Assembly (NCBI RefSeq): GCF_002078175.1
Contig: NZ_MWFK01000001.1
Span: 5,704,001-5,768,000 of the forward strand
Length of the DNA stretch: 64,000 nt
DNA from: Streptomyces sp. M41(2017)
Lineage (GTDB): Bacteria; Actinomycetota; Actinomycetes; Streptomycetales; Streptomycetaceae
Direction of reading: 5' to 3'
The translations under genes and the position numbers were made by a program. Of this stretch, positions 42,136 through 50,260 are shown in pieces. Within the stretch, counting starts at the first letter, position 1, and each line of letters opens with the position of its first letter. Below the pieces are notes generated by a model. That model was not told the origin of the DNA. It saw nothing but the letters and a program-made list of their open reading frames with translations, and searched no databases.

Positions 42136-43170
42136 CTAGTGCGCCGCCGTTCTCGCGGCGGCGTCGTGAAACGCGCGGCGGAGGTCGGTGATCCTGTCGC
42201 TGTCCCGCCTCGGATGAACCCGGTTGGTCAGCAGAACCGCGTAGCGTTGGGTGGCTGGGTCGATCCACAGGCTCGTTCCGGTGAAGCCGGTGTGCCCGTA
42301 GGAACGGTGGCCGAACGCCGTTCCGACGGGTGAGCCGATCTCGTCCTGTCCCTGCCAGGCGAGTGCGCGACGCAGGTTCAAGGCGTCGGTGTGGGGGGCC
42401 GTCATGAGGGCGGCGGTGGCCGGTGTCAGGAGCCCGCGGCCTTCGTCGGCAAGTGCGGTGGCGAGGAGTTCCATGTCGCCGAGGGTGGAGAAGAGGCCCG
42501 CGTGACCGCTGGGCTGACGGAGCACGGCCGCGTTCTCGTCGTGGACCTGGCCGACGATCATGCTGCGGCGCCAGCTGCAGTTCTCCGTCGCGACCGCCTG
42601 TTCGCGACACTCGGGTGCCGGACGGAAGAGCGTGCGCCGCATGCCCAGCGGTGCGCAGACCAGCTGGGTCACCAGATCCTGTAGAGGCTGCCCAGTGGCT
42701 GCCTCGGCGATGAGGCCGAGGATGATGAAGCCTTGGGAGCTGTACTGGACCCGTGTGTCCGGTTTCGCGGTGAGGGGCAGTTGGCGTACGGCTTCCAGGA
42801 GTTGGGCGCGCGTGGGGTGGTCGCGATACAACGGTACCCGGCCGGGGATTCCGGAGGTGTGGGTCAGGAGTTGTCGTACCGTCAGGTCCGCCTTGTCGCC
42901 GTGGCGGTATTCCTGAAGGTGCGTTCCGATGGTGTCGTCGAGGCCCAGTGCGCCGCGTTCGACGAGTGCCATGACCGCGATGCCGACCACGGGTTTCGTC
43001 AGTGAGGCGAGGTCCCAGAGGTCGTCGCCGTCCAGCGGTTGGCCGTCCCAGCTCCGAGTGCCGGTCCATCCGCGGTCCGTGGGTCCCTGCGGGCCTCCGA
43101 CGGACCAGGCGGCGCCCGAGTAGATGTGCTGTTCCCGGCCTTCGGCGAGCAGTTCGTGGAGGGTGCTCAT
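42136..43170 (-). CDS. Serine hydrolase, class C beta-lactamase fold
   Basis: A 344-residue penicillin-recognising-enzyme fold hydrolase. The SxxK motif is S56-L-T-K59, the Tyr motif is Y143-S-S145 in place of YxN, and a late YGHTGFTG block takes the place of KTG. The other blocks LLTHTSGIPG and SGHAGLFSTLGDME are typical of the esterase/EstB-AmpH-like branch. No signal peptide is seen, so it should act in the cytoplasm. Bacillus subtilis has a hydrolase of this broad family (YbbE/AmiE) in its MurNAc operon, which suggests a muropeptide amidase or esterase here; this is inference. Its start overlaps the IclR stop by four bases. Confidence 0.85.
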   Translation of the reverse strand: MSTLHELLAEGREQHIYSGAAWSVGGPQGPTDRGWTGTRSWDGQPLDGDDLWDLASLTKPVVGIAVMALVERGALGLDDTIGTHLQEYRHGDKADLTVRQLLTHTSGIPGRVPLYRDHPTRAQLLEAVRQLPLTAKPDTRVQYSSQGFIILGLIAEAATGQPLQDLVTQLVCAPLGMRRTLFRPAPECREQAVATENCSWRRSMIVGQVHDENAAVLRQPSGHAGLFSTLGDMELLATALADEGRGLLTPATAALMTAPHTDALNLRRALAWQGQDEIGSPVGTAFGHRSYGHTGFTGTSLWIDPATQRYAVLLTNRVHPRRDSDRITDLRRAFHDAAARTAAH

Positions 43171-44003
43171 GGGCGTTCACCCTGGAACGGGCTGTTCGCC
43201 GCGCCCAGAGGGGGTGTGCGTCTGCCGAGGCCCGCGGAGACGGTGCGGGCGGCGGCGCGCACCATGGGCCCGAATGCCTCGACGTTGTCGTCGTCCAGGG
43301 TGAAGGTCGGGCCGGAGATGCCGAGCGCTCCGAGGACGCGGCCCTCCGCGTCGAGAACGGGAGCTGCCACTGATCTGACGTCCAGCTCGTCGTACTCGTC
43401 GTCGAGTGCGTAGCCGCGGAGCGCACTTGCGGCCAGGAGCTTCGTGAGGGTGGCGGGTTCGGTGAGGGTCTGCGACGTGAGGGCTTGGAGGTGCGGCGCC
43501 TGGATGATGGCGGCGCTCTCCTCGGGCGGTAGCGCCGAGAGCATGGCGAGTCCCACGCCGCAGGCGTGCAGTGGCGAGGCGTGGCCGGGCTGTGTACCCA
43601 TGCGGTACTCGCGGGCGGGCTCGGACTGTTCGAGGTAGACGGCGTCGCCGGCGTGCCGGACCGCGTAGAACGCGAGGTGGCCGGTGCGCTGTCGCAGATC
43701 GGCGAGGGCGGGGCGGACGAGCTGGAGGACACCGCCGTCGTTCAGGGCCGCGGCGGCCAGGCCGAGGAGGCGCGGGCCGGCGCGATAGCTGCCGCCTTCG
43801 GAAGGCTCGGCGAAGCCGTGTTCCGCCATGGTGCGCAGATGCCGGTGGACGGTGGGTTTTGTCAGGCCCGTGCGGCGTGCGATGTCGCCGAGCCGATGGG
43901 GGGCGCCGGGCTGGACGAGTGCTTCGAGCACGTCCATCGCCTTGTCGACGGGCCCCTTCACGAGTTCCTGATCGACCAACCGGGTGTTGACCTCTTTCGC
44001 CAT
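43167..44003 (-). CDS. IclR family transcriptional regulator
   Basis: A 278-residue regulator. The N-terminal winged HTH is GDIARRTGLTKPTVHRHLRT (about 39-58). The C-terminal IclR effector domain has GHLAFYAVRHAGDAVYLEQS, SPLHACGVGLAMLSALPPEE and DEYDELDVRSVAAPVLDAEG. I choose the ATG at 44003 over one 24 bases upstream, as the latter would extend into the operator. It overlaps the serine hydrolase gene (ATGA), so these two are coupled, and it is divergent from the ABC transporter operon with only 53 bases between starts. It therefore ties the MurNAc region to the peptide-transport region. Confidence 0.9.
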   Translation of the reverse strand: MAKEVNTRLVDQELVKGPVDKAMDVLEALVQPGAPHRLGDIARRTGLTKPTVHRHLRTMAEHGFAEPSEGGSYRAGPRLLGLAAAALNDGGVLQLVRPALADLRQRTGHLAFYAVRHAGDAVYLEQSEPAREYRMGTQPGHASPLHACGVGLAMLSALPPEESAAIIQAPHLQALTSQTLTEPATLTKLLAASALRGYALDDEYDELDVRSVAAPVLDAEGRVLGALGISGPTFTLDDDNVEAFGPMVRAAARTVSAGLGRRTPPLGAANSPFQGERP

Positions 44004-44020
44004 GACGCCTAGCTTAGCGC

Positions 44021-44050
44021 ACCTCATTCCATTTAACGGAACGGAGGTGC
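44021..44050. promoter_or_regulatory. IclR operator overlapping the transporter's ribosome-binding site
   Basis: CACCTC at 44021-44026 and GAGGTG at 44045-44050 flank TTCC (44028-44031) and GGAA (44039-44042), making a dyad centred at about 44035. The right arm contains the GGAGGT ribosome-binding site of the gene at 44057. Confidence 0.6.
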
Positions 44051-44056
44051 TGCTCG

Positions 44057-45634
44057 ATGGAACGCAGTCCTCGAGGGCGCACCAGGGACGGCAGCCGTCC
44101 CGCGCGACGCAATGTCCTGCGGGCCGGCGGCCTGATGCTCGGGGCCCTCGGCGCCCCGGCGCTGCTCAGCGCGTGCGGCACCACGGCGGCCGCGAACGGA
44201 GCCGGCGACGTCCTGCGCGTCTCCCAGCCCGGAGACCCCAAGACGCTGGATCCGCAGAAGCAGGGCGACATGGTCTCGATGAACGTCCTGATCAACATGT
44301 TCGACACCCTCACCACGCGGGGCAGGGACAATCAGCTGCATCCCAGACTCGCCGTCTCCTGGAAGGCCACCAGCAGGCGGACCTGGCGCTTCACGCTCCG
44401 CCCCGATGTGAGGTTCCACAACGGCGAGCCGTGCGACGCACACGCTGTCGCCTTCAGCGTCAAACGGCTGCTGGCTCCCGCCACCAAGTCACCGATCGTC
44501 GAACTGCGCTACGTCGAAGACGTGACCGTGGTCGACCCGCTCACCGTCGACGTCCACACCACGCTGCACGACCCGATCCTGCCCGCCAAACTCTCCCTGT
44601 TCGGCGGGGTGGTCGTCCCGCCGCGCTACCTGTCGGAGGTGGGCGACGACGGCTTCGCCCGGCGGCCCGTCGGCACGGGTCCCTTCACCTTCGTCAGCTG
44701 GCAACGGGACCACGAACTGCGCATGCGGGCCTTCCCCGACCACTGGCAGGGTCCGCCGAGCCTCGACGGCCTCGTCTTCAGCCCCGCTCCCAACGCCTCG
44801 TCCTCTCTGGCCTCCCTCCAGAGCGGAGGCGTCGACCTCGTCGCCGGCCTCACACCGGACGCCGCGCAGCAGCTTCAGGGCTATTCCGGCGTTCGGCTGG
44901 ACGGTCATACAGGCATCCGCACGTCGTATCTGTCCCTGAACACCCTGGAAAAGGGGCCGCTTCAGGATCGCCGCGTCCGGCAGGCACTCAACCACGCGAT
45001 CGACGTACCCCTGCTGATCAAGGCCGTCCTCGGTGGTAAGGCCACGGAGACTCCCGCGCTCGTCCCGCGAGGCGCGTTCGGCTTCGACCCGACCGTCAAG
45101 CCGTTCACTCGCTCGGTGGACAGAGCCCGCGCCCTGCTGGCCGAGGCCGGCTACCCGCACGGCTTCACCACCGCACTCACCGCGTCCAACGTCGACTCCA
45201 ACGTCGCCGAAGCGCTTTCGGGCCTCCTGGCCAAAGCAGGAGTCCACGCGCCCGTCAACCTCCTCGACCCCGGCACGTACGCGGCTCGCCTGACGTCGGA
45301 CAACCGGGGAGCGCTCGGTCCCCTGTATCTCGCGGCCAGCACCGTCTGGACGATGGACGGACAGAGCATCGTCCAGTCCAACGTGCGCAGTGACCGCCGC
45401 CAGAGCCGCTGGCATTCCAAGGAAGCCGACCGGCTCATCGACCTCGAAGAGCTCTCCGAGGATCCCGCACGGCGCGAGCAGGCTTTCTCCGATCTGCAGC
45501 GACTGATGCGCGAGGAAGCGCCGTTCGTCTTCCTCTACCAGCTCGACAACATCTTCGCCCGCAACGACCGGCCTCAGTGGAAGCCCGGATCCGCAGGCGT
45601 TCTCGCGATGCAGAGCGCGGAGGTCTCGCAATGA
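44057..45634 (+). CDS. ABC transporter substrate-binding lipoprotein (family 5)
   Basis: A 525-residue extracytoplasmic solute-binding protein of the oligopeptide/dipeptide type. The N-terminus has an Arg pair (PARRNVLRAGG) and a lipobox LLSAC with Cys at about 41, so it is a lipoprotein, perhaps Tat-exported. The SBP_bac_5 body has GDPKTLDPQKQGDMVSMNVL, FTLRPDVRFHNGEPCDAHAV and RPVGTGPFTFVSWQRDHELR. Ligands of this family include peptides, muropeptides, nickel and some sugars. GGAGGT lies before the ATG, inside the IclR operator. It is first of five overlapping transporter genes. Confidence 0.92.
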   Translation: MERSPRGRTRDGSRPARRNVLRAGGLMLGALGAPALLSACGTTAAANGAGDVLRVSQPGDPKTLDPQKQGDMVSMNVLINMFDTLTTRGRDNQLHPRLAVSWKATSRRTWRFTLRPDVRFHNGEPCDAHAVAFSVKRLLAPATKSPIVELRYVEDVTVVDPLTVDVHTTLHDPILPAKLSLFGGVVVPPRYLSEVGDDGFARRPVGTGPFTFVSWQRDHELRMRAFPDHWQGPPSLDGLVFSPAPNASSSLASLQSGGVDLVAGLTPDAAQQLQGYSGVRLDGHTGIRTSYLSLNTLEKGPLQDRRVRQALNHAIDVPLLIKAVLGGKATETPALVPRGAFGFDPTVKPFTRSVDRARALLAEAGYPHGFTTALTASNVDSNVAEALSGLLAKAGVHAPVNLLDPGTYAARLTSDNRGALGPLYLAASTVWTMDGQSIVQSNVRSDRRQSRWHSKEADRLIDLEELSEDPARREQAFSDLQRLMREEAPFVFLYQLDNIFARNDRPQWKPGSAGVLAMQSAEVSQ

Positions 45635-46623
45635 GCGACGTCACCCTCGACGAACCGCCGGCCCGCACACAGACCCCACCTCGCGTCGGTCACCGTGCAC
45701 GTCTCCTGCGCACGATTCTCCAACGGCTCCTGACAGCCCTGTTCGTCCTGCTGTGCACGGCGACCGTGGCCTTCTTCCTCGTCAGGCTCTCCGGCGACCC
45801 CGTGAAGATACTCCTTCCGCCGGACGCCACGGCCCAGCAGGAGAGCGCGCTGCGCGCCTCCCTCGGACTCGACCGGCCGTTGCTGACGCAATACGCCGAC
45901 TACCTCTGGGGGCTGCCCCGCCTCGACTTCGGCGACTCCCTCGTCTACGGGCAGCCCGTCAGGGAGATCCTCGCCGACCGGCTGCCCGCCACTCTCGAAC
46001 TGGCCGGCGCGGCCCTGGCCGTGACCCTCGTCATCGCCATCCCGGCGGGAGTGTTCGCCGCGATGAGGCGCGGCCGCGGCTCCGACAAGACCGTGATGAC
46101 GGGCGTCCTGCTGGGCCAGTCGACCCCGCCCTTCTGGGTCGGCATCCTCCTCATCCTGGTCTTCGCGGTCTGGCTTCACGCCCTGCCCGCCTCGGGATAC
46201 GGACACCTCGCCAATCTGGTCCTGCCCGCCGTCACCCTCGCCGTCTACTCCGTCGCCGTCGTCGCGCGTCTGCTGCGTTCTTCGCTCATCGACGTCCTGA
46301 CCTCGGACCACATCCGCAGTGCCCGGGCCAAGGGATTCGGACCGCTCAAAGTGGTTCTCACCCACGGACTGCGCAACGCCTCACTGCCCGTGGTGACCGT
46401 GGTCGGTCTGGAGGTGGGAAGCCTGCTCGGCGGAGCGATCCTCACCGAACGAGTCTTCTCCTGGCCCGGAGTCGGACAGCTGACCATCGAAGCGATATCC
46501 AACCGCGACTTCCCACTGGTCCAGGCCACGGTCCTCTTCTTCGCCACCACCTTCGTCGTGGTCAACCTGCTGGTCGACATCTCCTACAGCTTCCTCGACC
46601 CGAGGGTGAGGACGTCACGATGA
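45631..46623 (+). CDS. ABC transporter permease (DppB/OppB type)
   Basis: A 330-residue permease with six predicted membrane helices. The N-terminal helix (LTALFVLLCTATVAFFLVRL) is followed by the family's LGLDRPLLTQYADYLWGLPR segment and the EAA-loop SDHIRSARAKGFGPLKVVLT, then RNASLPVVTVVGLEVGSLLG and a last helix near VNLLVDISYSFLDPRVR. It overlaps the binding-protein gene by four bases (ATGA), as do all the following junctions, so translation is coupled through the whole transporter. Confidence 0.93.
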   Translation: MSDVTLDEPPARTQTPPRVGHRARLLRTILQRLLTALFVLLCTATVAFFLVRLSGDPVKILLPPDATAQQESALRASLGLDRPLLTQYADYLWGLPRLDFGDSLVYGQPVREILADRLPATLELAGAALAVTLVIAIPAGVFAAMRRGRGSDKTVMTGVLLGQSTPPFWVGILLILVFAVWLHALPASGYGHLANLVLPAVTLAVYSVAVVARLLRSSLIDVLTSDHIRSARAKGFGPLKVVLTHGLRNASLPVVTVVGLEVGSLLGGAILTERVFSWPGVGQLTIEAISNRDFPLVQATVLFFATTFVVVNLLVDISYSFLDPRVRTSR

Positions 46624-47534
46624 CCACTGCCTCAGCTCCCGCGAGCACCGAGACCCGCGACGCCGTGCAGACCGGCGGAGCCGGGTCCCCCGCCCTCACA
46701 GCGCTACGACGCAACAAGTCCGCCGTCCTCGCGCTGAGCGTCCTCTCCCTCCTGCTCATCGCCGCACTGTTCGCACCGCTCATCGCCCCCTACGACCCCA
46801 ACGCACAGGACCTCCTCCAGCGCCTGCAGCCCCCCGCCTGGAGCGGCGAAGGCCACGCCGCCCATCTCCTGGGCACCGACCAGCTCGGCCGCGACATGCT
46901 CTCCCGCGTCATCTACGGAACTCGTGTCTCGCTGCTCGTCGGCGCGGGCGCCGCCCTGCTCGCAGGGGTCATCGGCACGCTCGTGGGGCTGGCCTCCGGC
47001 TACTTCGGCGGCTGGGCCGACCGGACACTCATGCGTCTGGCCGACGTGCAACTCGCCTTTCCCTCGCTGCTCCTGGCCCTGGCCATCGTCGGTTTCGTCG
47101 GCTCGGGCCTGTGGCCTGTCATCCTGGTGCTCGGGTTCACCGGCTGGGTCTCCTACGCCCGAGTCGTACGGTCCGAGGTGATGTCCCTGCGTACACGCGA
47201 CTTCATCACCGAGGCCCGGGCGATCGGAGCCACCGACGCCACCATCATGCGCCGCCACCTCCTGCCCAACGTGGTCGCGCCCCTGCTCACCATCGGAACC
47301 CTTCACGTCGCCGCCGCCATCGTCGCCGAGGCCTCCTTGAGCTATCTCGGCCTGGGCGTGCCCAAAGAGACCGTCACCTGGGGCTCCATGCTGGCCGACG
47401 GACAGCTCTACCTGGGTACCTCCTGGTGGGTCGCGGTCTTCCCCGGCATCGCCCTGATGCTGACCTCTCTCGCCATCAACATCACCGGCGACGCACTGCG
47501 TGACGTCGCGGACCCGAAGGCCTACCGCCGATGA
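46620..47534 (+). CDS. ABC transporter permease (DppC/OppC type)
   Basis: A 304-residue permease. Residues about 28-60 carry the N-terminal helix with LRRNKSAVLALSVLSLLLIA and APLIAPYDPN, then HLLGTDQLGRDMLSRVIYGT, which is a strong DppC signature. The EAA loop is RDFITEARAIGATDATIMRR, and the C-terminal end SLAINITGDALRDVADPK is standard. It pairs with the DppB-type protein encoded just before it to form the membrane pore. Confidence 0.94.
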   Translation: MTTASAPASTETRDAVQTGGAGSPALTALRRNKSAVLALSVLSLLLIAALFAPLIAPYDPNAQDLLQRLQPPAWSGEGHAAHLLGTDQLGRDMLSRVIYGTRVSLLVGAGAALLAGVIGTLVGLASGYFGGWADRTLMRLADVQLAFPSLLLALAIVGFVGSGLWPVILVLGFTGWVSYARVVRSEVMSLRTRDFITEARAIGATDATIMRRHLLPNVVAPLLTIGTLHVAAAIVAEASLSYLGLGVPKETVTWGSMLADGQLYLGTSWWVAVFPGIALMLTSLAINITGDALRDVADPKAYRR

Positions 47535-48379
47535 CCATGGACCGAGCGACAACCAACCCCACCCGGCGCCCACCGACGGAAAGGCAGCCACTCCTGGAGA
47601 TCAAGGGCCTGAGCGTCGACTTCCAGCTGCAGACCTCCACCGTGCACGCCGTACAGGACGTCTCTCTTCACGTGAGCGCCGGCGAAACCCTCGCCGTCGT
47701 GGGGGAGTCGGGGAGCGGAAAGTCGGCCACCGCACTCTCGGTGCTGCGCCTCAACCCGAGCCCACCGTGCCAGTACATCCGTGGCGAGATCCTCTTCGAC
47801 GGACGTGACCTGCTCAAGCTTCCGGAGAAGGAACTCGGCCGGATCCGGGGCCGTGACATCGCCATGGTCTTCCAAGACCCCATGACGTGCCTGGACCCGC
47901 TCCAGCGCGTCGGCGCACAAGTCGCCGAAGTACTCAGGCACCACACCGACATGTCGCGTGCCGAAGCCAAGCAGGCCGCACTGGCCGCGCTGGACGAAGT
48001 CGGCATCCCCGACCCCGACCTCCGCTACCGCCAGTACCCGCACGAACTCTCCGGAGGCCTGCGTCAGCGCGTGATGATCGCGACGGCGCTGGTGGCACGC
48101 CCCCGAGTCCTCATCGCCGACGAGCCCACGACAGCGCTGGACGTCACCGTGCAGCGCCAGATCCTGGACCTCCTCGTCACCCTTCAGCACAAACACGACA
48201 TGGGGGTCGTGCTCATCACCCACGACCTGGCCGTCGTGGCGGAGACGGCCGACCGCGTCGCCGTCATGAACCAGGGCAGAGTCGTCGAGACCGGCACCGT
48301 CCTCGATGTCTTCGACCACCCGGCCGACGAGTACACCCGCACGCTGCTCGCCGCCACCCCACGACTGGAGGCGGCATGA
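47531..48379 (+). CDS. ABC transporter ATP-binding protein (DppD/OppD type)
   Basis: A 282-residue ATPase. Walker A is GESGSGKSA (about 58-66), the signature is HELSGGLRQRVMIA, Walker B is VLIADEPTTALDV, and the switch His is in LITHDLAVVAE. The family's C-terminal HPADEYTRTLLAATPRL is present, though the Cys-rich Fe-S end of classical DppD is missing. It energises peptide uptake together with the second ATPase. Confidence 0.93.
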   Translation: MTMDRATTNPTRRPPTERQPLLEIKGLSVDFQLQTSTVHAVQDVSLHVSAGETLAVVGESGSGKSATALSVLRLNPSPPCQYIRGEILFDGRDLLKLPEKELGRIRGRDIAMVFQDPMTCLDPLQRVGAQVAEVLRHHTDMSRAEAKQAALAALDEVGIPDPDLRYRQYPHELSGGLRQRVMIATALVARPRVLIADEPTTALDVTVQRQILDLLVTLQHKHDMGVVLITHDLAVVAETADRVAVMNQGRVVETGTVLDVFDHPADEYTRTLLAATPRLEAA

Positions 48380-49248
48380 CCCACGCAACCGCTGCGCCGA
48401 TCGACCCCGCCGGGAACGTCATTCTCGAACTCGTCGACCTGCGCAAGGAGTTCGGCGCCAGGACCGTGAACGTGGCCGTCGACAACGTGTCGCTCCGCGT
48501 CCACGAAGGCGAGACGCTCGCGCTGGTCGGTGAGTCCGGCTGCGGCAAGACCACCCTCACCCGCCTGCTGCTGAAACTCCTCGAACCCACCGCCGGCAGC
48601 GTGCACTTCGACGGACGGGACCTCGCCTCCCTCTCCGCAGCGGAAATGCGGTCCGTACGTCGACAGATGCAGGTCGTTCTCCAGGACCCCTACTCCAGCA
48701 TGAACCCCCGCATGCGCGTCTCCGGCATCGTTGCCGAACCCCTGGTCACCCATGACCCCGCACTGCGCGGTCGGCGCGCCCGGGCCCAGGTCGGAGAGCG
48801 CGTCGGAGAACTCCTGGAATCCGTCGGCCTGAGTGCCGGCGTCCAGAACCGCTACCCGCACGAATTCTCCGGAGGCCAGCGCCAGCGCATCTCCATCGCC
48901 CGGGCTCTCGCGCTCGACCCGCGTCTGCTGGTACTCGACGAACCCACCAGTGCCCTGGACGTTTCCGTGCAGGCGACCGTCCTGGACCTCCTGGCCGAGC
49001 TCCAGCAACGACTCGGCCTCACCTATGTCTTCGTCTCCCACAACCTCGCCGTGGTGGGCCAGGTCGCCGACCGTGTCGCGGTGATGCGACGTGGGCGTCT
49101 GGTCGAAGTCGGCAGCACGGCAGCCGTGCTGCACACGCCACAGCACCCCTACACCCGCCAGCTGCTCGACGCTGTGCCGGTGCTCGACCCGCGCAGGGGC
49201 CGACGCGGTGCCAGGGCTGCCGCCTTGCCCGAGGAGACCAGCCGATGA
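48376..49248 (+). CDS. ABC transporter ATP-binding protein (DppF/OppF type)
   Basis: A 290-residue ATPase. Walker A is GESGCGKTT, the Q loop is QVVLQDPYSSMNPRMRVSGI, the signature is HEFSGGQRQRISIARALALD, Walker B is LLVLDEPTSALDVSVQ and the switch is VFVSHNLAVVGQ. The C-terminal HPYTRQLLDAVPVLDPRRGR is typical of OppF. It is the last transporter gene; its stop lies only 11 bases from the stop of the convergent ROK gene, leaving no room for a separate terminator. Confidence 0.94.
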   Translation: MTHATAAPIDPAGNVILELVDLRKEFGARTVNVAVDNVSLRVHEGETLALVGESGCGKTTLTRLLLKLLEPTAGSVHFDGRDLASLSAAEMRSVRRQMQVVLQDPYSSMNPRMRVSGIVAEPLVTHDPALRGRRARAQVGERVGELLESVGLSAGVQNRYPHEFSGGQRQRISIARALALDPRLLVLDEPTSALDVSVQATVLDLLAELQQRLGLTYVFVSHNLAVVGQVADRVAVMRRGRLVEVGSTAAVLHTPQHPYTRQLLDAVPVLDPRRGRRGARAAALPEETSR

Positions 49249-49259
49249 GCGCCCAAACC

Positions 49260-50219
49260 CTACGCGTGCGACAGCACGAGACCCGCCGCGCCCAGCAGGG
49301 CGATGTCATCCACGGCAGCCGTGCTCACCAGCACCCGCGGCTGCTCGCCACCGGTGAAAGCCGCACCGTCGCGCAGGCGTTGCTCGACGACGCTGCGGAA
49401 ACGCTCACCACCCTGACGCGCCTCGCCATGCAGGATGAACAGGCCAGGAGCGAAAAGCTGCTGCACGTTCAGCAGACCCAGAGCGAGGTTGTGCGCGTAC
49501 TCGTCGACGATCTCGCGGGCGAGCCCGTCGCTGTGGTCCACCAGTTCCTCCAGGGACGCGGCCGTGCCCAGCCCGGCGGCGCGAGCCCGGGCAAGCAGCC
49601 AGCCCGTGGTGGCCAAGGTCTTCCAGCAGCCGAGGTTCCCGCACGTGCACCGTTCGCCGCTCGCCGACACCGTCATGTGCGCACCGCTGCGGCCACCGGG
49701 CGGAGCCATGACCTCGCCTTCGTACAGCACCCCTACCCCGAGGACCGCACCCGTCGAGACCGAGGCGAAAGTGCGCCGCCCGCGCCCGGCACCGAACCAT
49801 CGGTCGCCGAGCACCTGGAGGCGTGCGCGGTGCTCCACCCGCACACGTGCGCCCGTGAGTGCGCCGAGCCGCTCGGTCACCGGATATCCGTGCAGCCCGG
49901 GTACGTCGTTCACTTCCCGTATCAGACCGGTCAGGGGATCCACGAGCCCGGCCGCGGCAACCCCGACGCCACGCAGGTCATGCTTTCCGAAGATCTCGGC
50001 CGCCCCGGCGAGCGCGGCGTCGATGTCGCCAGGGGTCGCGGAGCCCGCGTCGTACGCGACCTCGGCGCGCTCCAGGATGCCGCCCGCCGCGGACAGTACG
50101 GCCGCCCTCACCCGACCGGGCAACAGCTCGACAGCGCCCAGCCGCTGCGGTGCGCGCGGAACGGTCGCCTCCGACACGGGTTCGGGGACCAGGCGCAGCG
50201 GAGAACGTTTGAGGACCAT
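49260..50219 (-). CDS. ROK-family protein with a degenerate kinase site
   Basis: A 319-residue ROK-fold protein without an N-terminal HTH. The zinc site is intact (His181 and CTCGNLGC at 191-198), and VSTGAVLGVGVLYEGEVMAP follows the fold. The ATP loop that should read DxGGT is replaced by LGAVELLPG (28-36), and the catalytic Asp of the VENDANA block is lost (VEHRARLQVLGD at 128-139). It is therefore unlikely to phosphorylate sugars, and may bind a sugar as a sensor or scaffold. The ATG at 50219 is chosen; a long upstream extension would overlap the divergent creatininase gene. Confidence 0.8.
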   Translation of the reverse strand: MVLKRSPLRLVPEPVSEATVPRAPQRLGAVELLPGRVRAAVLSAAGGILERAEVAYDAGSATPGDIDAALAGAAEIFGKHDLRGVGVAAAGLVDPLTGLIREVNDVPGLHGYPVTERLGALTGARVRVEHRARLQVLGDRWFGAGRGRRTFASVSTGAVLGVGVLYEGEVMAPPGGRSGAHMTVSASGERCTCGNLGCWKTLATTGWLLARARAAGLGTAASLEELVDHSDGLAREIVDEYAHNLALGLLNVQQLFAPGLFILHGEARQGGERFRSVVEQRLRDGAAFTGGEQPRVLVSTAAVDDIALLGAAGLVLSHA

Positions 50220-50260
50220 ACGCCGACTCTGGCATGCCCGCGTTTCGGAGAGGAAGCACC

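Noticed and set aside
42142-42163. CGCCGCCG hairpin as a terminator
   Set aside because: It lies within the coding end of the serine hydrolase gene, and repeats of this kind are common in coding sequence here.
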